Source: Eonycteris spelaea (Eukaryota; Chordata; Mammalia; Chiroptera; Pteropodidae). Taken from it: 64,000 nt of DNA. Made by a program: the position numbers and the translations under genes. Under the pieces are notes generated by a model. It was not told the DNA's origin, did no database searches, and was given only the letters and a program-made list of their open reading frames with translations. This document shows positions 1 through 11,417 of the stretch, piece by piece; position 1 is the first letter of the stretch; each line of letters opens with the position of its first letter. The stretch is from the NCBI GenBank assembly GCA_003508835.1, contig PUFA01000027.1, forward strand, positions 3,844,001 through 3,908,000. The letters are read 5' to 3'.

Positions 1-20
1 AACCTTGATTGCCCCTTCTT

Positions 21-21
<1 letters not shown>

Positions 22-75
<54 letters not shown>
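22..75. repeat. (ATCT)n microsatellite
   Basis: About 13 uninterrupted TATC/ATCT tetranucleotide units at the left edge of the window. It is likely length-polymorphic. No gene or promoter signal is associated with it. Confidence 0.95.
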
Positions 76-295
76 GAAGATCTTAAACTGATGTGTTTTA
101 TCCCTGGCAATCCCTAATTTCTAGTTGTCTCACAGCTCTCACGTCACTGTCTGACCAACTTATATACATAGTTTTTTCCCATAGTGTAAGAAAGATTTAC
201 TTTTTGCCTGTGATAGGTAGGCTGTGAAATTCTTTCCCAGAGTGGAAGAGAGATATGACATAGTGGAGTAAGAACTTAGAGAAAGAGAAAAGCCC

Positions 296-392
296 TTTTT
301 AAAGGCTGAATAATATTCCTTTGTGTATTTATGCCACATCTTTCTTATTCATCTGTCAATGGACATTTAGGTTGTTTCCACAACTTGACTCC
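296..392 (-). mobile_element. L1 ORF2 C-terminal fragment, antisense
   Basis: GGCTGAATAATATTCC followed by a 'cca-cat-cttt-ttattcatctgtcaatggacattt' type sequence is the reverse complement of the end of L1 ORF2 (the stretch coding for the YTMEYYSA-like motif). It is a short, decayed fragment without recognisable ends. Confidence 0.6.
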
Positions 393-729
393 AAGTTTTT
401 TCTACTCTATTGCCATGATGTCACATAAGCCTTGCTAACAATGAGATACCATCTTGGGAGCAACAGGGAGAAAGAAAGAATCTGTAGGATTAGGTAGCTT
501 TCAAAAAGAGTCTGAGTTACTGCAAAGTGACTTTAAAACAGGAAGACTAAAACACTTAAAGTTTAAGTTTTCTTGATCCCAGGTTTATATTTAGGGCAGA
601 AGTCTTATGAGGAAGATAAAATGGTTATAAAAGATGAAGAAATAGGATTTTTTTCTTGCACCCATCATTTGCAAATTTGAAGTTTTGCTACATTACTTCT
701 TCTGTGGAAAGTAATTTGCAAAAATGTCT

Positions 730-1192
730 TAAATTCACCATTCTTTTCTGTATCCTCTCCCTTTGTGAAGCTGCAGCTCCTTCCATTAAGAAGTGGAGTC
801 TGCTTTTTGAATCAGGGCTGAATTTGTGACTATCTTTGTCCAAAAGAACTTGGTAGATGTCATGACATGACAGTTTGAAGCCTCGACCTTAAGTAGCCTG
901 TCATTGCTTCTGGTCCCTCCTTGAACCAATCTGTGATCACCATGAGACTAACCCTGACCAGTGTGCTGGAGAGGAAGATGACATATAGACTCAAGTCACC
1001 TCAGAAGATGTCTTCCAAGATCAGCCAACCCTAGATGACTTAATAGATGACTCATAAGCTGAGATCAACCAAGGCTGGCCCAGCTGAGCAGGATCCTTCA
1101 TCCAACTCATAGATTCCCAAGAAATAATATACTATTATTTTAAACCACTAAATTTTGGGGTGGTTTGTTATGCAACAGTAGTTATCTGATAT
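730..1192 (+). mobile_element. MaLR/MLT1-type LTR remnant
   Basis: The right half has the typical terminal part of a MaLR-like LTR: an AATAATA polyadenylation-like motif near 1122, then TTTTAAACCACTAAATTTTG and GGGGTGGTTTGTTATGCA, ending near TTATCTGATA. The left half is a diverged U3-like region. Family and left boundary are my estimate. No internal retroviral genes are seen next to it. Confidence 0.55.
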
Positions 1193-1784
1193 ACCTATAG
1201 AAGTAATAACATGTCCTACTACCTCTTTTCATTCTGTCACCATGTCACAAGGACCACCTTATCTTCTTGCCTTTCAGCTCTTTCCCTCACTAACTTAGCT
1301 TGTAAGTCTAAGCCAGATCAAGCCTTTTGCATGCTTCATTTTTTTCCCCTTAAGCCCTGGAGATCAAGATAACAGTGCTCTTTGATGCCAAGTCACTGCC
1401 TGGTTTTATTTCCAGGTATACAGTTCCTTTTCTGTGCTGCAACCCTCAGTCCTTCTGGCCTTCCTCAGTCACTCTGGTAGCTGCCACCCTGCAGCTCTTC
1501 CAGGAGCAACTTCCCCAACTGAGGCCAGGGATGCAGGATGCAGGTCTGACATGCTTTGTGTGCTCTGTTCTGCATCCCTTTCCTCCAATCCTGTCTCTGG
1601 ATGGGAGTTTCCTGAGACAGTCCTTATATCTACCTTCGGTTAGGAGGTCTTTTCAGTGACTACAGTTCAATTTAGAGTAATCTGGCCTCCCTGTGGTTGT
1701 AGTTCTCTAAAGCCTTTGAAAGGATGCCTGCACTTTTAGTCTCTCAGCTTCAATTATCAAGAAAGTGGGTAACAAGATGAAAGG

Positions 1785-2199
1785 GAATAAGATTGATACA
1801 ATGAAATATTCAGCCTTAAAAAAGAATGAAATCCTGACACATGCTACAACATGAATGTATCTTGAGGACATTGCTAAATGAAATAAGCCAGACTCAAAAC
1901 GGCAAATATTGCATGATTCCACTTAAATGAGGTACCTAAAAAAGTGAGATACATAGAGACAGCATGAGGGACAGTGGTTAGCAGGGGTTGGGTGAAGAGG
2001 CAGAAGGGCAGTTATTATTTAACAGGCAGATAGTTTCAGTATGGAATGATGAAGAAGTTCTGGAGATGGGTGGTTGTGATGGCTGCACAACAATGTGAAT
2101 TTACATAATGCCACTGAACTGTACACTTAAAAATGGTCAAAACAGTGAATTTTGTTATGTTCATTTGACTAAATAAAAAATGTAAAATTAAAAAAACAC
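1785..2199 (+). mobile_element. L1M 3' end (ORF2 end plus 3' UTR)
   Basis: It begins with an ORF2 C-terminal remnant (AATGAAATATTCAGCC) and continues into the ancient L1 3' UTR signature: a GCATGATTCCACTTA motif, then TTCTGGAGATGG, TGCACAACAATGTGAAT and CACTGAACTGTACACTTAAA. It ends in an A-rich tail near 2190-2199. It is heavily mutated and 5'-truncated. Confidence 0.8.
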
Positions 2200-2454
2200 A
2201 AGATACCACTTCACATGCACTTAGACTGCTATCATAAAAATTTTTTTAAGGGGGGTGGGGAAAGAAGTTCCCAGTGTAACTGTCAAACCGGCCAAAACTT
2301 GGCATGGGACTCTAAACTCTCTTCTCAATCCCTGAGACTTTATTTTCCTTCTGGGCTTATAAGTCTTACTCTGTGTTCTGATGCAAGTCCTTAGTCTCAA
2401 AGCCACTTTCTTGTTTGGGTATTTTTCCATCTTTTCTCTATTGAGTTAAACCCT

Positions 2455-2680
2455 CTTATCTTTTAGGGTCCAGTTCAAATCCCGTTAGGTATGAAACTTC
2501 ATTTTCACCACCCTAATCCTTCTTGACTTTGAGCTACCCTGACCTTATTGCTTGTACAGTTACTTAGCACTTTTCATAAATTGTTTCACAATATTTAAAA
2601 TATTAAAAATAGTTATTTATATATTCAGATGTTACTATCCTTATCGGCAACCATTTATCCTGTGCTAGATTCTCTCTATC
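2455..2680 (+). mobile_element. L2 LINE 3' region, diverged
   Basis: The order of motifs (TCCAGTTCAAAT, then 'cttgac...taccctgacc', then TTACTTAGCACTTTTCAT) follows the 3' part of mammalian L2 in plus orientation. It is very diverged and the boundaries are approximate. Confidence 0.4.
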
Positions 2681-2699
2681 CAAGTGATCTGTACACACC

Positions 2700-4830
2700 T
2701 TAAAAAAAAAACAAAACAAATTTTATGTTTCTTTGGTTTTCTAATAATAGCTAATATGGAAGCTACATATATTGTGGCTTAATAATTGTCGATCAGTCAT
2801 TTGATTATGTGTTGTTCTTGCTAACATAATCTTAACAGAGCTTTTCTGAGGAAAATGCCTGAATCCAGTGTTTCTCAACTAGTTTTTCATCACTTCACCC
2901 TCCTCCCCCAGAAGCCTTTACAGACATCTTTCCCTAATCTTCTTCTCTGTGAAATTTTAATACCATAGTAAACAGTATATTCCTTTATGAAATATCTGTA
3001 TATCCATACACAAAAAAGAGTAAGATTTTTTTTCTGCCCCCAAAAGCCTATTTTCACTTGCTTGGGGGTGATATCACTTCCATGTATGATGTAGTCCAAG
3101 AGATTAACCTCTTGGATGTATGTGTGGTTGTTCAAGCATTTCAGGTTCTCAAAGCACAGCATCATGGAAAAGACGTTCTATTCCAGCCCCCAATGCCCAG
3201 TTCTTTTTGGTGCCTGTGACTATTTCCTTGGTCCTAATCTCCTGCATTCACAGGTGGGGACAGAGCCTGAAAATATCCTCTCTAAAATGTGCTGGTATCT
3301 CTCAATTTCATAGTTTTTCATCTATTTTAAAAGTTCTTATTAAATCATAATACATTATTAATGTATTCATTCTGCCAAGTGTCTGATTTTGGGGGAAATA
3401 AACTGTTGTAGCTGGCACAAGAAATGTTCAATGTTGCCTCTTAAGACACACGGGATGAGTTAGGAGGAAAGGAAGGGCATGGTGTACAAGACGGAAGGCT
3501 GCTGCCAGCACACTGAGTGCCTTGTCTGACTTAGAGGAAGGAGCCCTTTCCTTCAAGTCCCACAGCCCTGGCCAGTGCTCAGCCTGTGCACCCTCAAACA
3601 ATAACATCTAAAAGGATAAACAGATGTAAACGTAGAAGTTAATATATTTTAAATGCCGTGAAACAGTTAAAGGACATGCTCTGGGGAGCCACAGCTCCTT
3701 CTTCCCTTTTATTAACTGTGCAGAGTTTGGATTTGGGAAAGCCAAGCCGAGCTCTCGATTTTGCCTCTTCTCTTTACTCGGATGTGGTGTGCAACTGGCA
3801 CAAGTCCCACAGTGGAGTGTGGGAGCATCCGGAGAGAGAGCATTTCCAAAGAGATCTTCAGACAAGTCATCATGTAGAGCACATATCTCCTGGGACACGT
3901 TGCCCAGAGTTTCAATTGCAATTTTCCCTTTTAATCTGGGCTTTCCATCTGAGTTATTAAATTTGAGTTTAGATTAAGACATTCCATAAACTTCATTACC
4001 AATATCAAATTGTTAAATTTGCAAAGACATTTTACTATAACTAAACACAAAGGTTTTTTTTTTTTTTTTGAGTTACCAGTGATGAAAACGTTCTCTTGTT
4101 TCTTTAAGCATAAACCTGGGATTTCCGCCAAATATCTGATTTTCTATTGTTACCACATTTTGACCTCAAATGGAAATAACCATCTACATTACAAATATTA
4201 TTGCATCATATAAAATTAGGAAAAATGTGCATGGCTTCTGATAGAATAGAGGAATACTAGTAGATTTTTTGGTTGCTCTGAAATAGCCTACAATAGGATT
4301 AAACTCCTGCATGTGTTGCTAATGTGATTCCCAATGGAAATATGTAAACTCTCTTTGTGGGTGAAACATTTTACCTTATAAATGATAGACTTTAAAAAAT
4401 AGATTCCATGATATTAGTTTTTTAAGATTGTTCAAGATTTCTGGCTTGTTGCTGCAAAAGAATTGATAAAGATAACTGAATGGTTATGAACTTAATTGGA
4501 AATTTATAAATCTTTGATTTATGTATACTTCATGACAAGTAAAATACTCCAATTTTTCTTTTAGTATCAAAAGTTTTTTTAAAAAATAAAAGCTAGCCAT
4601 AGTGTTTCAAGGCCTCATTTTATTTTGCCATATAAATATTCCTTTCTTTTCATATCTCCATTTTTACTTACAAAAAGAAATGTGTTCATTCTTTGAAATT
4701 AAACCAATGTAAAAAAATTCAAATATAAAAATCAACATAAGAACGCATCAGTGTATATATATAGTGTTTTAGAGAAGTAATTTTCTGTAGGGTATTTAAA
4801 ATAGAGATTGATATACTTTTTCACATCTTC
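2700..4830. other. Intergenic sequence, no gene recognised
   Basis: AT-rich DNA with homopolymer runs (A10 at about 2702, T14 at about 4054). The 3640-3960 part is less AT-rich and holds overlapping open frames on both strands, the longest with a GTG start. I see no splice-site architecture or family motif that would make any of them a gene. Confidence 0.5.
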
Positions 4831-4832
4831 TG

Positions 4833-5210
4833 TTACATATAGAGAGGTAAACTTTTCTGGTCATTTGGTTCTATGTTGCGTGGATGCTTCTCAAGGAGTT
4901 TGTCAGCCTGAATCTGTTTCTTGTGGTGAGTTACATAAGATGGAAAGAAAAGCAAATTTTCTTTGTTGGCGATGAGGAAAGGAGAAGGAACATCTTCCTC
5001 TTGTATCTCGCAAACAGTGCCCTCAGAAAGCTGGCTGGTTGCACGCTGCTCGGCCAGCAGCTCATCATGTCTGGGACCTTGAAAGTCTTTGCCCTTAGAA
5101 TCCTCTGAATTTTCTACATTGCCCTGAACTTGAAATGTCTGGTGTGCTGAAATTACAGTGCGAGATGAATTAGAACATGGTACGAGATGAATCTCTGATT
5201 TTGTGCTCAT
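4833..5210 (-). other. Uncharacterised 125-codon ORF, possible exon or gene remnant
   Basis: An ATG-initiated minus-strand frame of 125 codons ending in TAA. The predicted product is hydrophilic and looks disordered, rich in E/K/Q/S, with no signal peptide or membrane segment and without the low complexity usual for chance frames in AT-rich DNA. I recognise no domain. An in-frame TGA lies one codon upstream of the ATG, and the ATG has A at -3. Further upstream (minus-strand AG at 5258-5257) is a good 3' splice acceptor, CTTTTTCTTTCCAG, so an exon starting at 5256 with a 47-base 5' untranslated part is possible. No clear polyadenylation signal follows. It could be a chance ORF, a pseudogene fragment or a lineage-specific exon. 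Confidence 0.3.
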
Positions 5211-5256
5211 AGTTCAGCTGAGGAAGTACCTAACAGTTCTCTAGAAATGCAAATGC

Positions 5257-6300
5257 CTGGAAAGAAAAAGATAATTTTTTTCTAAAAGGCATGGAGACCT
5301 GGTTGCATATACCTAACAAAGTTGCTGAAAAATAATTGTTTTTGGAAGCATCAAAAATAAATTTTAAAAAATACAACTTTTTAATAAAAAAATCTATACC
5401 CACTCTCATAAATTTAAGAATGATTTTATGCATCTTTAAGATGGCAGGCTTATAAAATCCTGACTTCTACTTTAGTGTGTGTGGCTGGCTTCCCACCGCC
5501 TTAATTTAAATAGTGTCTTTGAGGAGTAGAAAAAGACCCTAAGAATTCGGGTTAAATACAATTCAGTTACCATAGGGAATGGTCATTAAATATTTAATAA
5601 GGTATTTTATATAGGATCTATTTACAAAAAGTATATACATGCTACTTAAGAGCATTTATTAGGTGTATAAAACATACTGTTACACAATGATATGTTAGGA
5701 ACATAAGCTATAGTCTAAACATCTAGAATAATTTCAATATCCAAAATATCTTTGAAAGCCCAGTAATGAGGACTGTGTAAACACACAAGAAAGTATGGTT
5801 TGAACTTCCAAATTGCCACTGTATTAAATAAAAGCTACATTATGCAACAGTGACACAGAGAACTTGATTCTGCTGCAGCAATAGACCTGTGACACAGGTA
5901 ACTAACTCGAACGCTCCACATCAGATTTAAATGATTAAAAATTTTAAATCACCTAAAAAAGAAGTAACATATTTAGGCCATATGGCTGGGTATACTGCTT
6001 AAGAAATGACAGACCAGCTGTACACACAGCACTGCTAAATGCCTGGTGCTAAAGAAGGAAGCTGCCTTAAAGATAAAAACACAACAATTGCAGCCAGCTT
6101 ATTTTAGAAATTAGACTATATCCTCAGATTGCCTGAATTTTCTTCTTGGGCAGAAGTTTGATGTGGAGGAGAGTGGGATTGGGGGGCATTTTCTGTAAGT
6201 AATATGAATTTTAAAATTTTCTCTTGTATTGAAAACTCAGTCCACTGAATACTGTGCTTCTAACTTTGAGGTAGGCTAGCAACAGTGACATCTAGTGGTC
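5257..6300. other. AT-rich intergenic sequence, nothing recognised
   Basis: Several short A/T tracts, no repeat family recognised with confidence, and no convincing ORF on either strand. Confidence 0.5.
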
Positions 6301-6307
6301 ACACTCA

Positions 6308-6472
6308 TTCCTTTTTTCCTTTCCTCTCCCTCCTCTCCCTTCCCCTCCCCTCTCCTCCCCTTCTCTACCCTTCCCTCTCCCTTTCCTCTCCTTTCGTTCC
6401 CTCTCCCCTCTCTCCTCAATTTTCTCTCTCCTCTTTCTCTCCCCCCACCCAGCCCCTATTCTTTCTCCTTCC
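6308..6472. repeat. Polypyrimidine (CT-rich) tract
   Basis: About 165 bp almost purely C and T on the plus strand, built from degenerate CTCCC/TTCCTC units with only a few purines. The frames it opens on both strands (Ser/Pro/Leu-rich on plus, Arg/Glu/Gly-rich on minus) are products of composition and not genes. Such tracts can adopt triplex (H-DNA) structure. Confidence 0.9.
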
Positions 6473-6739
6473 AAAGATAGAGTGTTATCAGAGTTAAGCA
6501 TTTAATGTTGAATCTTTCTATTTAAATCTATCCACATTTAAATCATCTTTCTGGGTCTCTAAGGTGCTTCAAATACATGTGTTGATGGACTAAGACTGAA
6601 ATGTTTAACTCTGACTATTTCTTTGACTTGAATGAAAGTCACCTAGCAGTATAGCGAAGGGAGAATAATTGGACTCAAATATTAAAAGGACAAGTTTGAC
6701 AGCCCAAAACGCTTGGTGATGGATAGAATGCTCACAGGT

Positions 6740-7260
6740 GCTCCCTTTGCTTTAGCACTGCCTCTGCCCCCTTCATCCCATCCACACAGAAGGCTGCCAC
6801 AAGACTAATCTTCCCAAATTGTAACTCTCATCAATCCTTCAGTCGCCCCCAGTTGCCCACCACTTCAAATTCATAGTGCCTGCCTGGCTGTCAAACCGCC
6901 CATAAGAATAGTCTATTTTACTTGTATCTCACAGTTCCTCAACTCAGTTCTCTATTCCAGTTAAGTCAGTTTCTTCACTGTCCTCTGGACCCATCATATT
7001 CATTTCATCTTTTCTGCCTTTGTTTCTCCTCTTCTCTTTCTCTCTTTCTTCTCTGCTGCCTATTTTTTCAAGGTTTGCTGTAAGCCCATCCTTTCTATGA
7101 AGTCATCTCTTCTTTATTTTTTGTCTACAGTGATCTCTCCATTCTCTGAATTACTATTTTATTTATACTTAGTACTACACAGTGAAGCATTAACTACTTT
7201 TCTAGTATTCTATCTTTCTTTGTCTTGTCTCATCTGCCAGAATTCAAATCCTGCAAAAGG
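6740..7260 (+). mobile_element. L2 LINE 3' region
   Basis: L2 plus-orientation order: an 'aatcttcccaaa' block, CTTCAGTCGCCCCCAGTTGC (the common 'cctccagtggctccc' block), a long pyrimidine-rich middle, then TCATCTCTTC and a terminal ATCTGCCAGAATTCAAATCC. Strongly diverged. Confidence 0.55.
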
Positions 7261-8040
7261 AGAGGTTGTTGTCTTATATGTGTTATGGTATTGTCCTTGG
7301 GTTTTATTATTGGGGTGGGTACTAAATTACTTATTTTGAAGGAATCGTACAAATGAAAGGACTTAAGTAGATGTTTTGATACAACCTTAGTTTTTTAGTG
7401 GTGTAAAATGTAAAACCTATCTTCTTTGAAACCATTTCTTAATCTTTTCTCACATTTTAGTGGAAAAGTTCTATCTCCTTTTATCCAACCAGCTGATGGA
7501 CTATGATTTTTGGTAACTACTAGGATAATGCTAAGCTGTGATGCAAATCAATAAAATAAGCCTTAGATCAACTTGAGTTGTTGTGAAAGTTTTCTCCCAG
7601 GAGATTCTAAAGACAATATAAATATAGAATAAATTTTTTTACAAACATTTGATCTTACACAAAAGAGCAGAATGACATAGAATAGTGAGGAAATCTTTCT
7701 CAGTATTTGAAAAGCTCTATTTGTTTTCTTTTTTTTTAGAAAGCTCATCTACTCTAAAAATATTATCCTGTATCTCCATCTTAAGTTCTGTTTACTCTTG
7801 TTTGACATCTGATAGCTTTTCAAATACTGTGGTATACTATCATGTGAACTATTTAAAGAACACATTTAAAGAACACTGAGTGTCAAATTAAAATTCCTAA
7901 TTTCTATTATTTTTTAAGTGAAGGGAACTGCCATACCAGAATTTGGATAAATAATATTTAAGATTCTGTTACCATTCACTAAGCATTGCCTAGGTTAATA
8001 CGATATTAGTTAAGATTCAACTGAAGGATTGAATTCTCTC
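7261..8040. other. AT-rich intergenic sequence, nothing recognised
   Basis: No repeat family or gene is recognised. Short open frames here are leucine/phenylalanine-rich and composition-driven. Confidence 0.5.
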
Positions 8041-8044
8041 CTGG

Positions 8045-8460
8045 GCACCAGGTTTTGAAAGAGACAGACAAATTGGAGAGAGTTCAGAGGGGAAGAACAA
8101 AAATGATCAAAGGTTTGGAAAATCAGCCCTGTGAGGAAAGGTTAAGAGAATCAGGCCGATTCTGCCTACAGAAGAGAGGGCTGAAAAGGGCCATAATAAC
8201 TCTCCAAAATACATAAAAGGATGTTTTCAGGAGGAAAGGGACCAATTATCCTCATTAGTCAGCAAGGACAAGACCAGGAGTAATGTGACTTAAGCTACAG
8301 CAAAGGAAGAAAAAAGATTAAATATTATGAAAACCTTCATTTCAAGGCAAGACCTAATGCGTTTTCTGAGTTGGGGATAAAGAAATCAGTCCTGCTCTAA
8401 TGGTAGGAGAAATATTAGAAAATCACCAGAGAAAAACTTGAGAACTCAATAATTCTAAGG
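8045..8460 (+). mobile_element. CR1/L3 LINE remnant
   Basis: It matches the conserved 3' coding part of L3/CR1 elements: GACAAATTGGAGAGAGTTCA, then 'aaaatgatcaaagg', GTGAGGAAAGGTTAAGAGAA, GAAGAGAGGGCTGAAAAGGG and a downstream 'gaccaggagtaatg' block. These correspond to the usual 'gagagagtccagagaagggc...tatgaggaacggttaag' region. It is a very old element with no intact frame. Confidence 0.8.
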
Positions 8461-9089
8461 GGGGAAAAAAGGAAGGAATTTTGATGTTATTTAAAAAATT
8501 TATATGATGTTCAACCCGCCAGCCTAATGAGGGAATTATTTTCACCAAAAGTCATCCAAACACATATAGACACACATAAAGATGCACAAAGACGTAAATC
8601 ACAAAAGAAGAAAGACAATCTATATTACCATCCTTATACCATCTTGGCTCATTCTGTCACAAAATTAACACATAAAAAATAGATTTTATCTTAAAATATG
8701 CTGTCACTGCCCTTTGTTCCTGGGTTAAATATAATAATCACATTACATGATGTTAGAACTGTTAGTACAGATAAATCAAGCAAGAATGTAATGATAACAG
8801 ATTGAACAAAAATATAATAGATCTGCAAATAATCAAAATTTGTTTGTATGTGATTTGTTTTTATTGTTTGCCATTTAATCACTGTATTCCTAATCTCCTA
8901 TTTCACTGAGAAGGTATGGGTTCTCCAGCTCAAGTGTTTATATACATTATATTCTACTTAACATCTACATACACTTCCTTTCTGTACAAATCTGATTCTA
9001 AATCTCCATTTCTCCATTCCTTTCTTCTCTCGATACATATGTATTGTATCTGTTCTTTGACCAACAACTAGGCCAGTGCTTTCACCCAG

Positions 9090-9440
9090 TTTCATTCAAT
9101 CACTCACTCCATTGTTTATTCAACAAATATCTACTGAATGCCTTCCATACCTTGTGCTCTATACTAAATATTCTAGCAATAGCTGAGGACAAGACATATT
9201 TCATCCCTGTCCTTGTGGAGTGCACAATCTAGACATAAACGCATACATATAATGTGTGGTGAGTGCTGAGAAGGGGGAGAGCTATGGGAGCACACAGGAG
9301 GAGAACCTAAATTAGTCTAAGAAAATCTTCCTTCCAAAGAAGTGAGATCTGAAATACAAATAAAAGTTAGCAGGTAAATGTGGGGGAAAGGAGATAGGAC
9401 ACGTATTCTAGGTAGAGGGAATAGCATGTGCAAAATATCG
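9090..9440 (-). mobile_element. L2 LINE, antisense
   Basis: It starts with the reverse complement of the L2 3' terminus (TTTATTCAACAAATATCTAC, then TGCCTTCCATACCTTGTGCT), followed by GTCCTTGTGGAGTGCACAAT and GAGGGAATAGCATGTGCAAA, the usual order of an antisense L2. Confidence 0.8.
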
Positions 9441-10330
9441 GAAAGGAGAGAGTAGTGACATTTATGAATTGTATTTTATAAAACTATTTTAACAGGCCTT
9501 TTTTTTTTAAAAAAAAAAGTGGATTTGGGTACTAACTGCTTCTGCATAACCTCTTACCATTTGTAAGAGTTGCTCCATAGATATTTATCGAGTTCCAAAA
9601 CAGAGATATTTACCTCTAAACAACAACAACAACAAAAACCCTTCACATTTACTTTTGTCCCACAAGGGTTATCTATTTGTCTTTTAGAATTTTCTTTCTT
9701 ATTGTATTATATCTATAAATGTAGAGAGATTAGTATTATGATTTGTCACCTAGTTTCAATGATTATCAACACACGTCCAATTCATTTCATTTATGTATAT
9801 ATACCAGTTCCTACACCCTCCGCCCATGTCATAATTGTTTTGAAGTAAATAAGTGGTTTTGTTTTTTTGGCAAGAAATAATATCTTGTGAGTTTGCTCTG
9901 CAGGGGAGTTAAGAGCAGATCATTCAGAATAACATACCTTAGAAATACTGTTTCCTCTAGTAACTAGGGAAAGAGGGTCTAAAATGCCCTCTAGACCTGA
10001 AAGAGAGGTAAATTAGTAAAAAGATGTATGCATTAAGAAAAAGTAGATCCCTCAAAATATGGTGGAAAGTAGGGCCCGGGGAGAAAATTGCCATTGATAA
10101 ATTCACTAGGGCTTGGATGGCTAAAAATATTTTATTTATAAAATTCTATTTAATGTTATTGACTATGTGGTGCTGACCTGTAATATGTCTCTATTTTCCT
10201 TAAATTCCAGTAAAAGCATGACTATCCATAAAGCTCTGTGTTAATGATGGTTGGGAAACGAAGGCAGCTAACAGTGCAGAAGCATTTGAAGACATGCAGA
10301 AAAAGAGGGCGAGATGATGAGTGTAGATAA
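9441..10330. other. Intergenic sequence with A/T tracts, nothing recognised
   Basis: It contains a T8/A9 run at about 9499-9518 and an (AAC)n patch at about 9619-9636. I recognise no gene or family-level repeat. Confidence 0.5.
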
Positions 10331-10344
10331 AAAATAGCTGGAGC

Positions 10345-10854
10345 TAAGTGTCCATTGAGAGACAATTGATAAAGATGTGGTCCATATACAATGGAATATT
10401 ACTCAGCTATAAAAAAGCATGAAATCTTACCATTTGAAGCAACACGAATGGACCTAGAGGATAGTATGCTAAGTGAAATAAGTCAGACAGAGAAAGACAA
10501 ATGCCATACAATTTCACTTGTATGTAGAATCTGAAAGACAAAATAAATGAACAGACAAACCAGAAACAAACTCATAGATACAAAGAACAAATTGATAGTC
10601 ACCATATGGGAGACGAGTTTGGGAAATGAGTGAAAAAGGTGAAAAGGAGTAAGAAATATTAATTGCCAGTTATTATAAGAGTCATGGGGATGTAAAGTAC
10701 AGCGTAAGAATCTAGTCAATAACATTGTAATAACTATGTATGGTATCAGGCAGTTGCTAGACATATGGGGTAATCACTTCATAAGGTATGTTGTATACCT
10801 GAAACTAATACAATACTGTATGTCAACTGTAATTGAAGAATAAATTTTAAAAAG
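10345..10854 (+). mobile_element. 5'-truncated L1 (ORF2 end plus 3' UTR) with target-site duplication
   Basis: A continuous L1 3' segment: ORF2 C-terminal codons (ACAATGGAATATTACTCAGC; AGTGAAATAAGTCAGACAGA), then the Laurasiatherian-type 3' UTR (GTTGTATACCTGAAACTAAT; TGTCAACTGTAATTGAA) and a short A-rich tail. It is flanked by a 10-bp direct repeat TAGCTGGAGC (10335-10344 and 10855-10864), as expected of target-primed insertion. The reading frame is broken and no functional protein remains. Confidence 0.9.
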
Positions 10855-10864
10855 TAGCTGGAGC

Positions 10865-11130
10865 AGCTATCTAGACCCAGTGATGATGATAGAGGCTCTA
10901 AGGAACCATAGGACATTTTGGGATGGGTGCTGATACTGCAGAAATTGGATAGAAATTTGAGCCACCTGATTTGGATATTAATAGCAAGGGGTATTATAGG
11001 ATGGAAGACTTGGGGACATTTGGATTATTTATAATCTTTTTCACTTCTCAGATCCATTAATTGTCTGATGAACTGTTATTTTATAAATAGTTTGGGGACT
11101 AAAACATACTTCTACATTAAAATGGGAACA
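10865..11130. other. Unique intergenic spacer
   Basis: A short spacer between the L1 and the 5S-derived SINE. Nothing is recognised in it. Confidence 0.5.
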
Positions 11131-11143
11131 GAAATGTGTCTTG

Positions 11144-11417
11144 TCTATGGGCATGCCACCCTGAACATGCCCGATCTCTTCTGATCTCTGAAGCTAAGCA
11201 GGGTGAGGCCCGGTTAGTACTTGGATGGGAGACCACGTAGGAATACCAGGTGCTGTATGTGATAAAAATAAATAAACATCAAAAAATGTTTTACAAAATA
11301 AATAAATAAAATGTCTGTTCATAAATATATGTGACAGGCTGAGAACCTATTATAAATAAATAATTCTTACATTTGAATAAAATAAATAAATGAATAAATA
11401 CATAAAGTTTTAAAGAA
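11144..11417 (+). mobile_element. 5S rRNA-derived SINE, full copy with 13-bp target-site duplication
   Basis: Bases 11143-11262 follow 5S rRNA along its whole length: CACCCTGAACATGCCCGATC, AAGCTAAGCAGGGT, GGTTAGTACTTGGATGGGAG and CCAGGTGCTGTA. This includes the internal control region used by TFIIIA and RNA polymerase III. After the 5S part comes a tail of about 155 bp made of A-rich AAATAAATAA stretches around a short unique segment (GTGACAGGCTGAGAACC). A perfect 13-bp direct repeat GAAATGTGTCTTG flanks the unit (11131-11143 and 11418-11430). The tail and duplication show it is a retroposon and not a 5S gene. 5S-derived SINEs are known from fruit bats. Confidence 0.9.

Noticed and set aside
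11143..11262. Functional 5S rRNA gene
   Set aside because: Several substitutions against 5S rRNA, an A-rich tail in place of a T-run terminator, and flanking target-site duplications identify a SINE.
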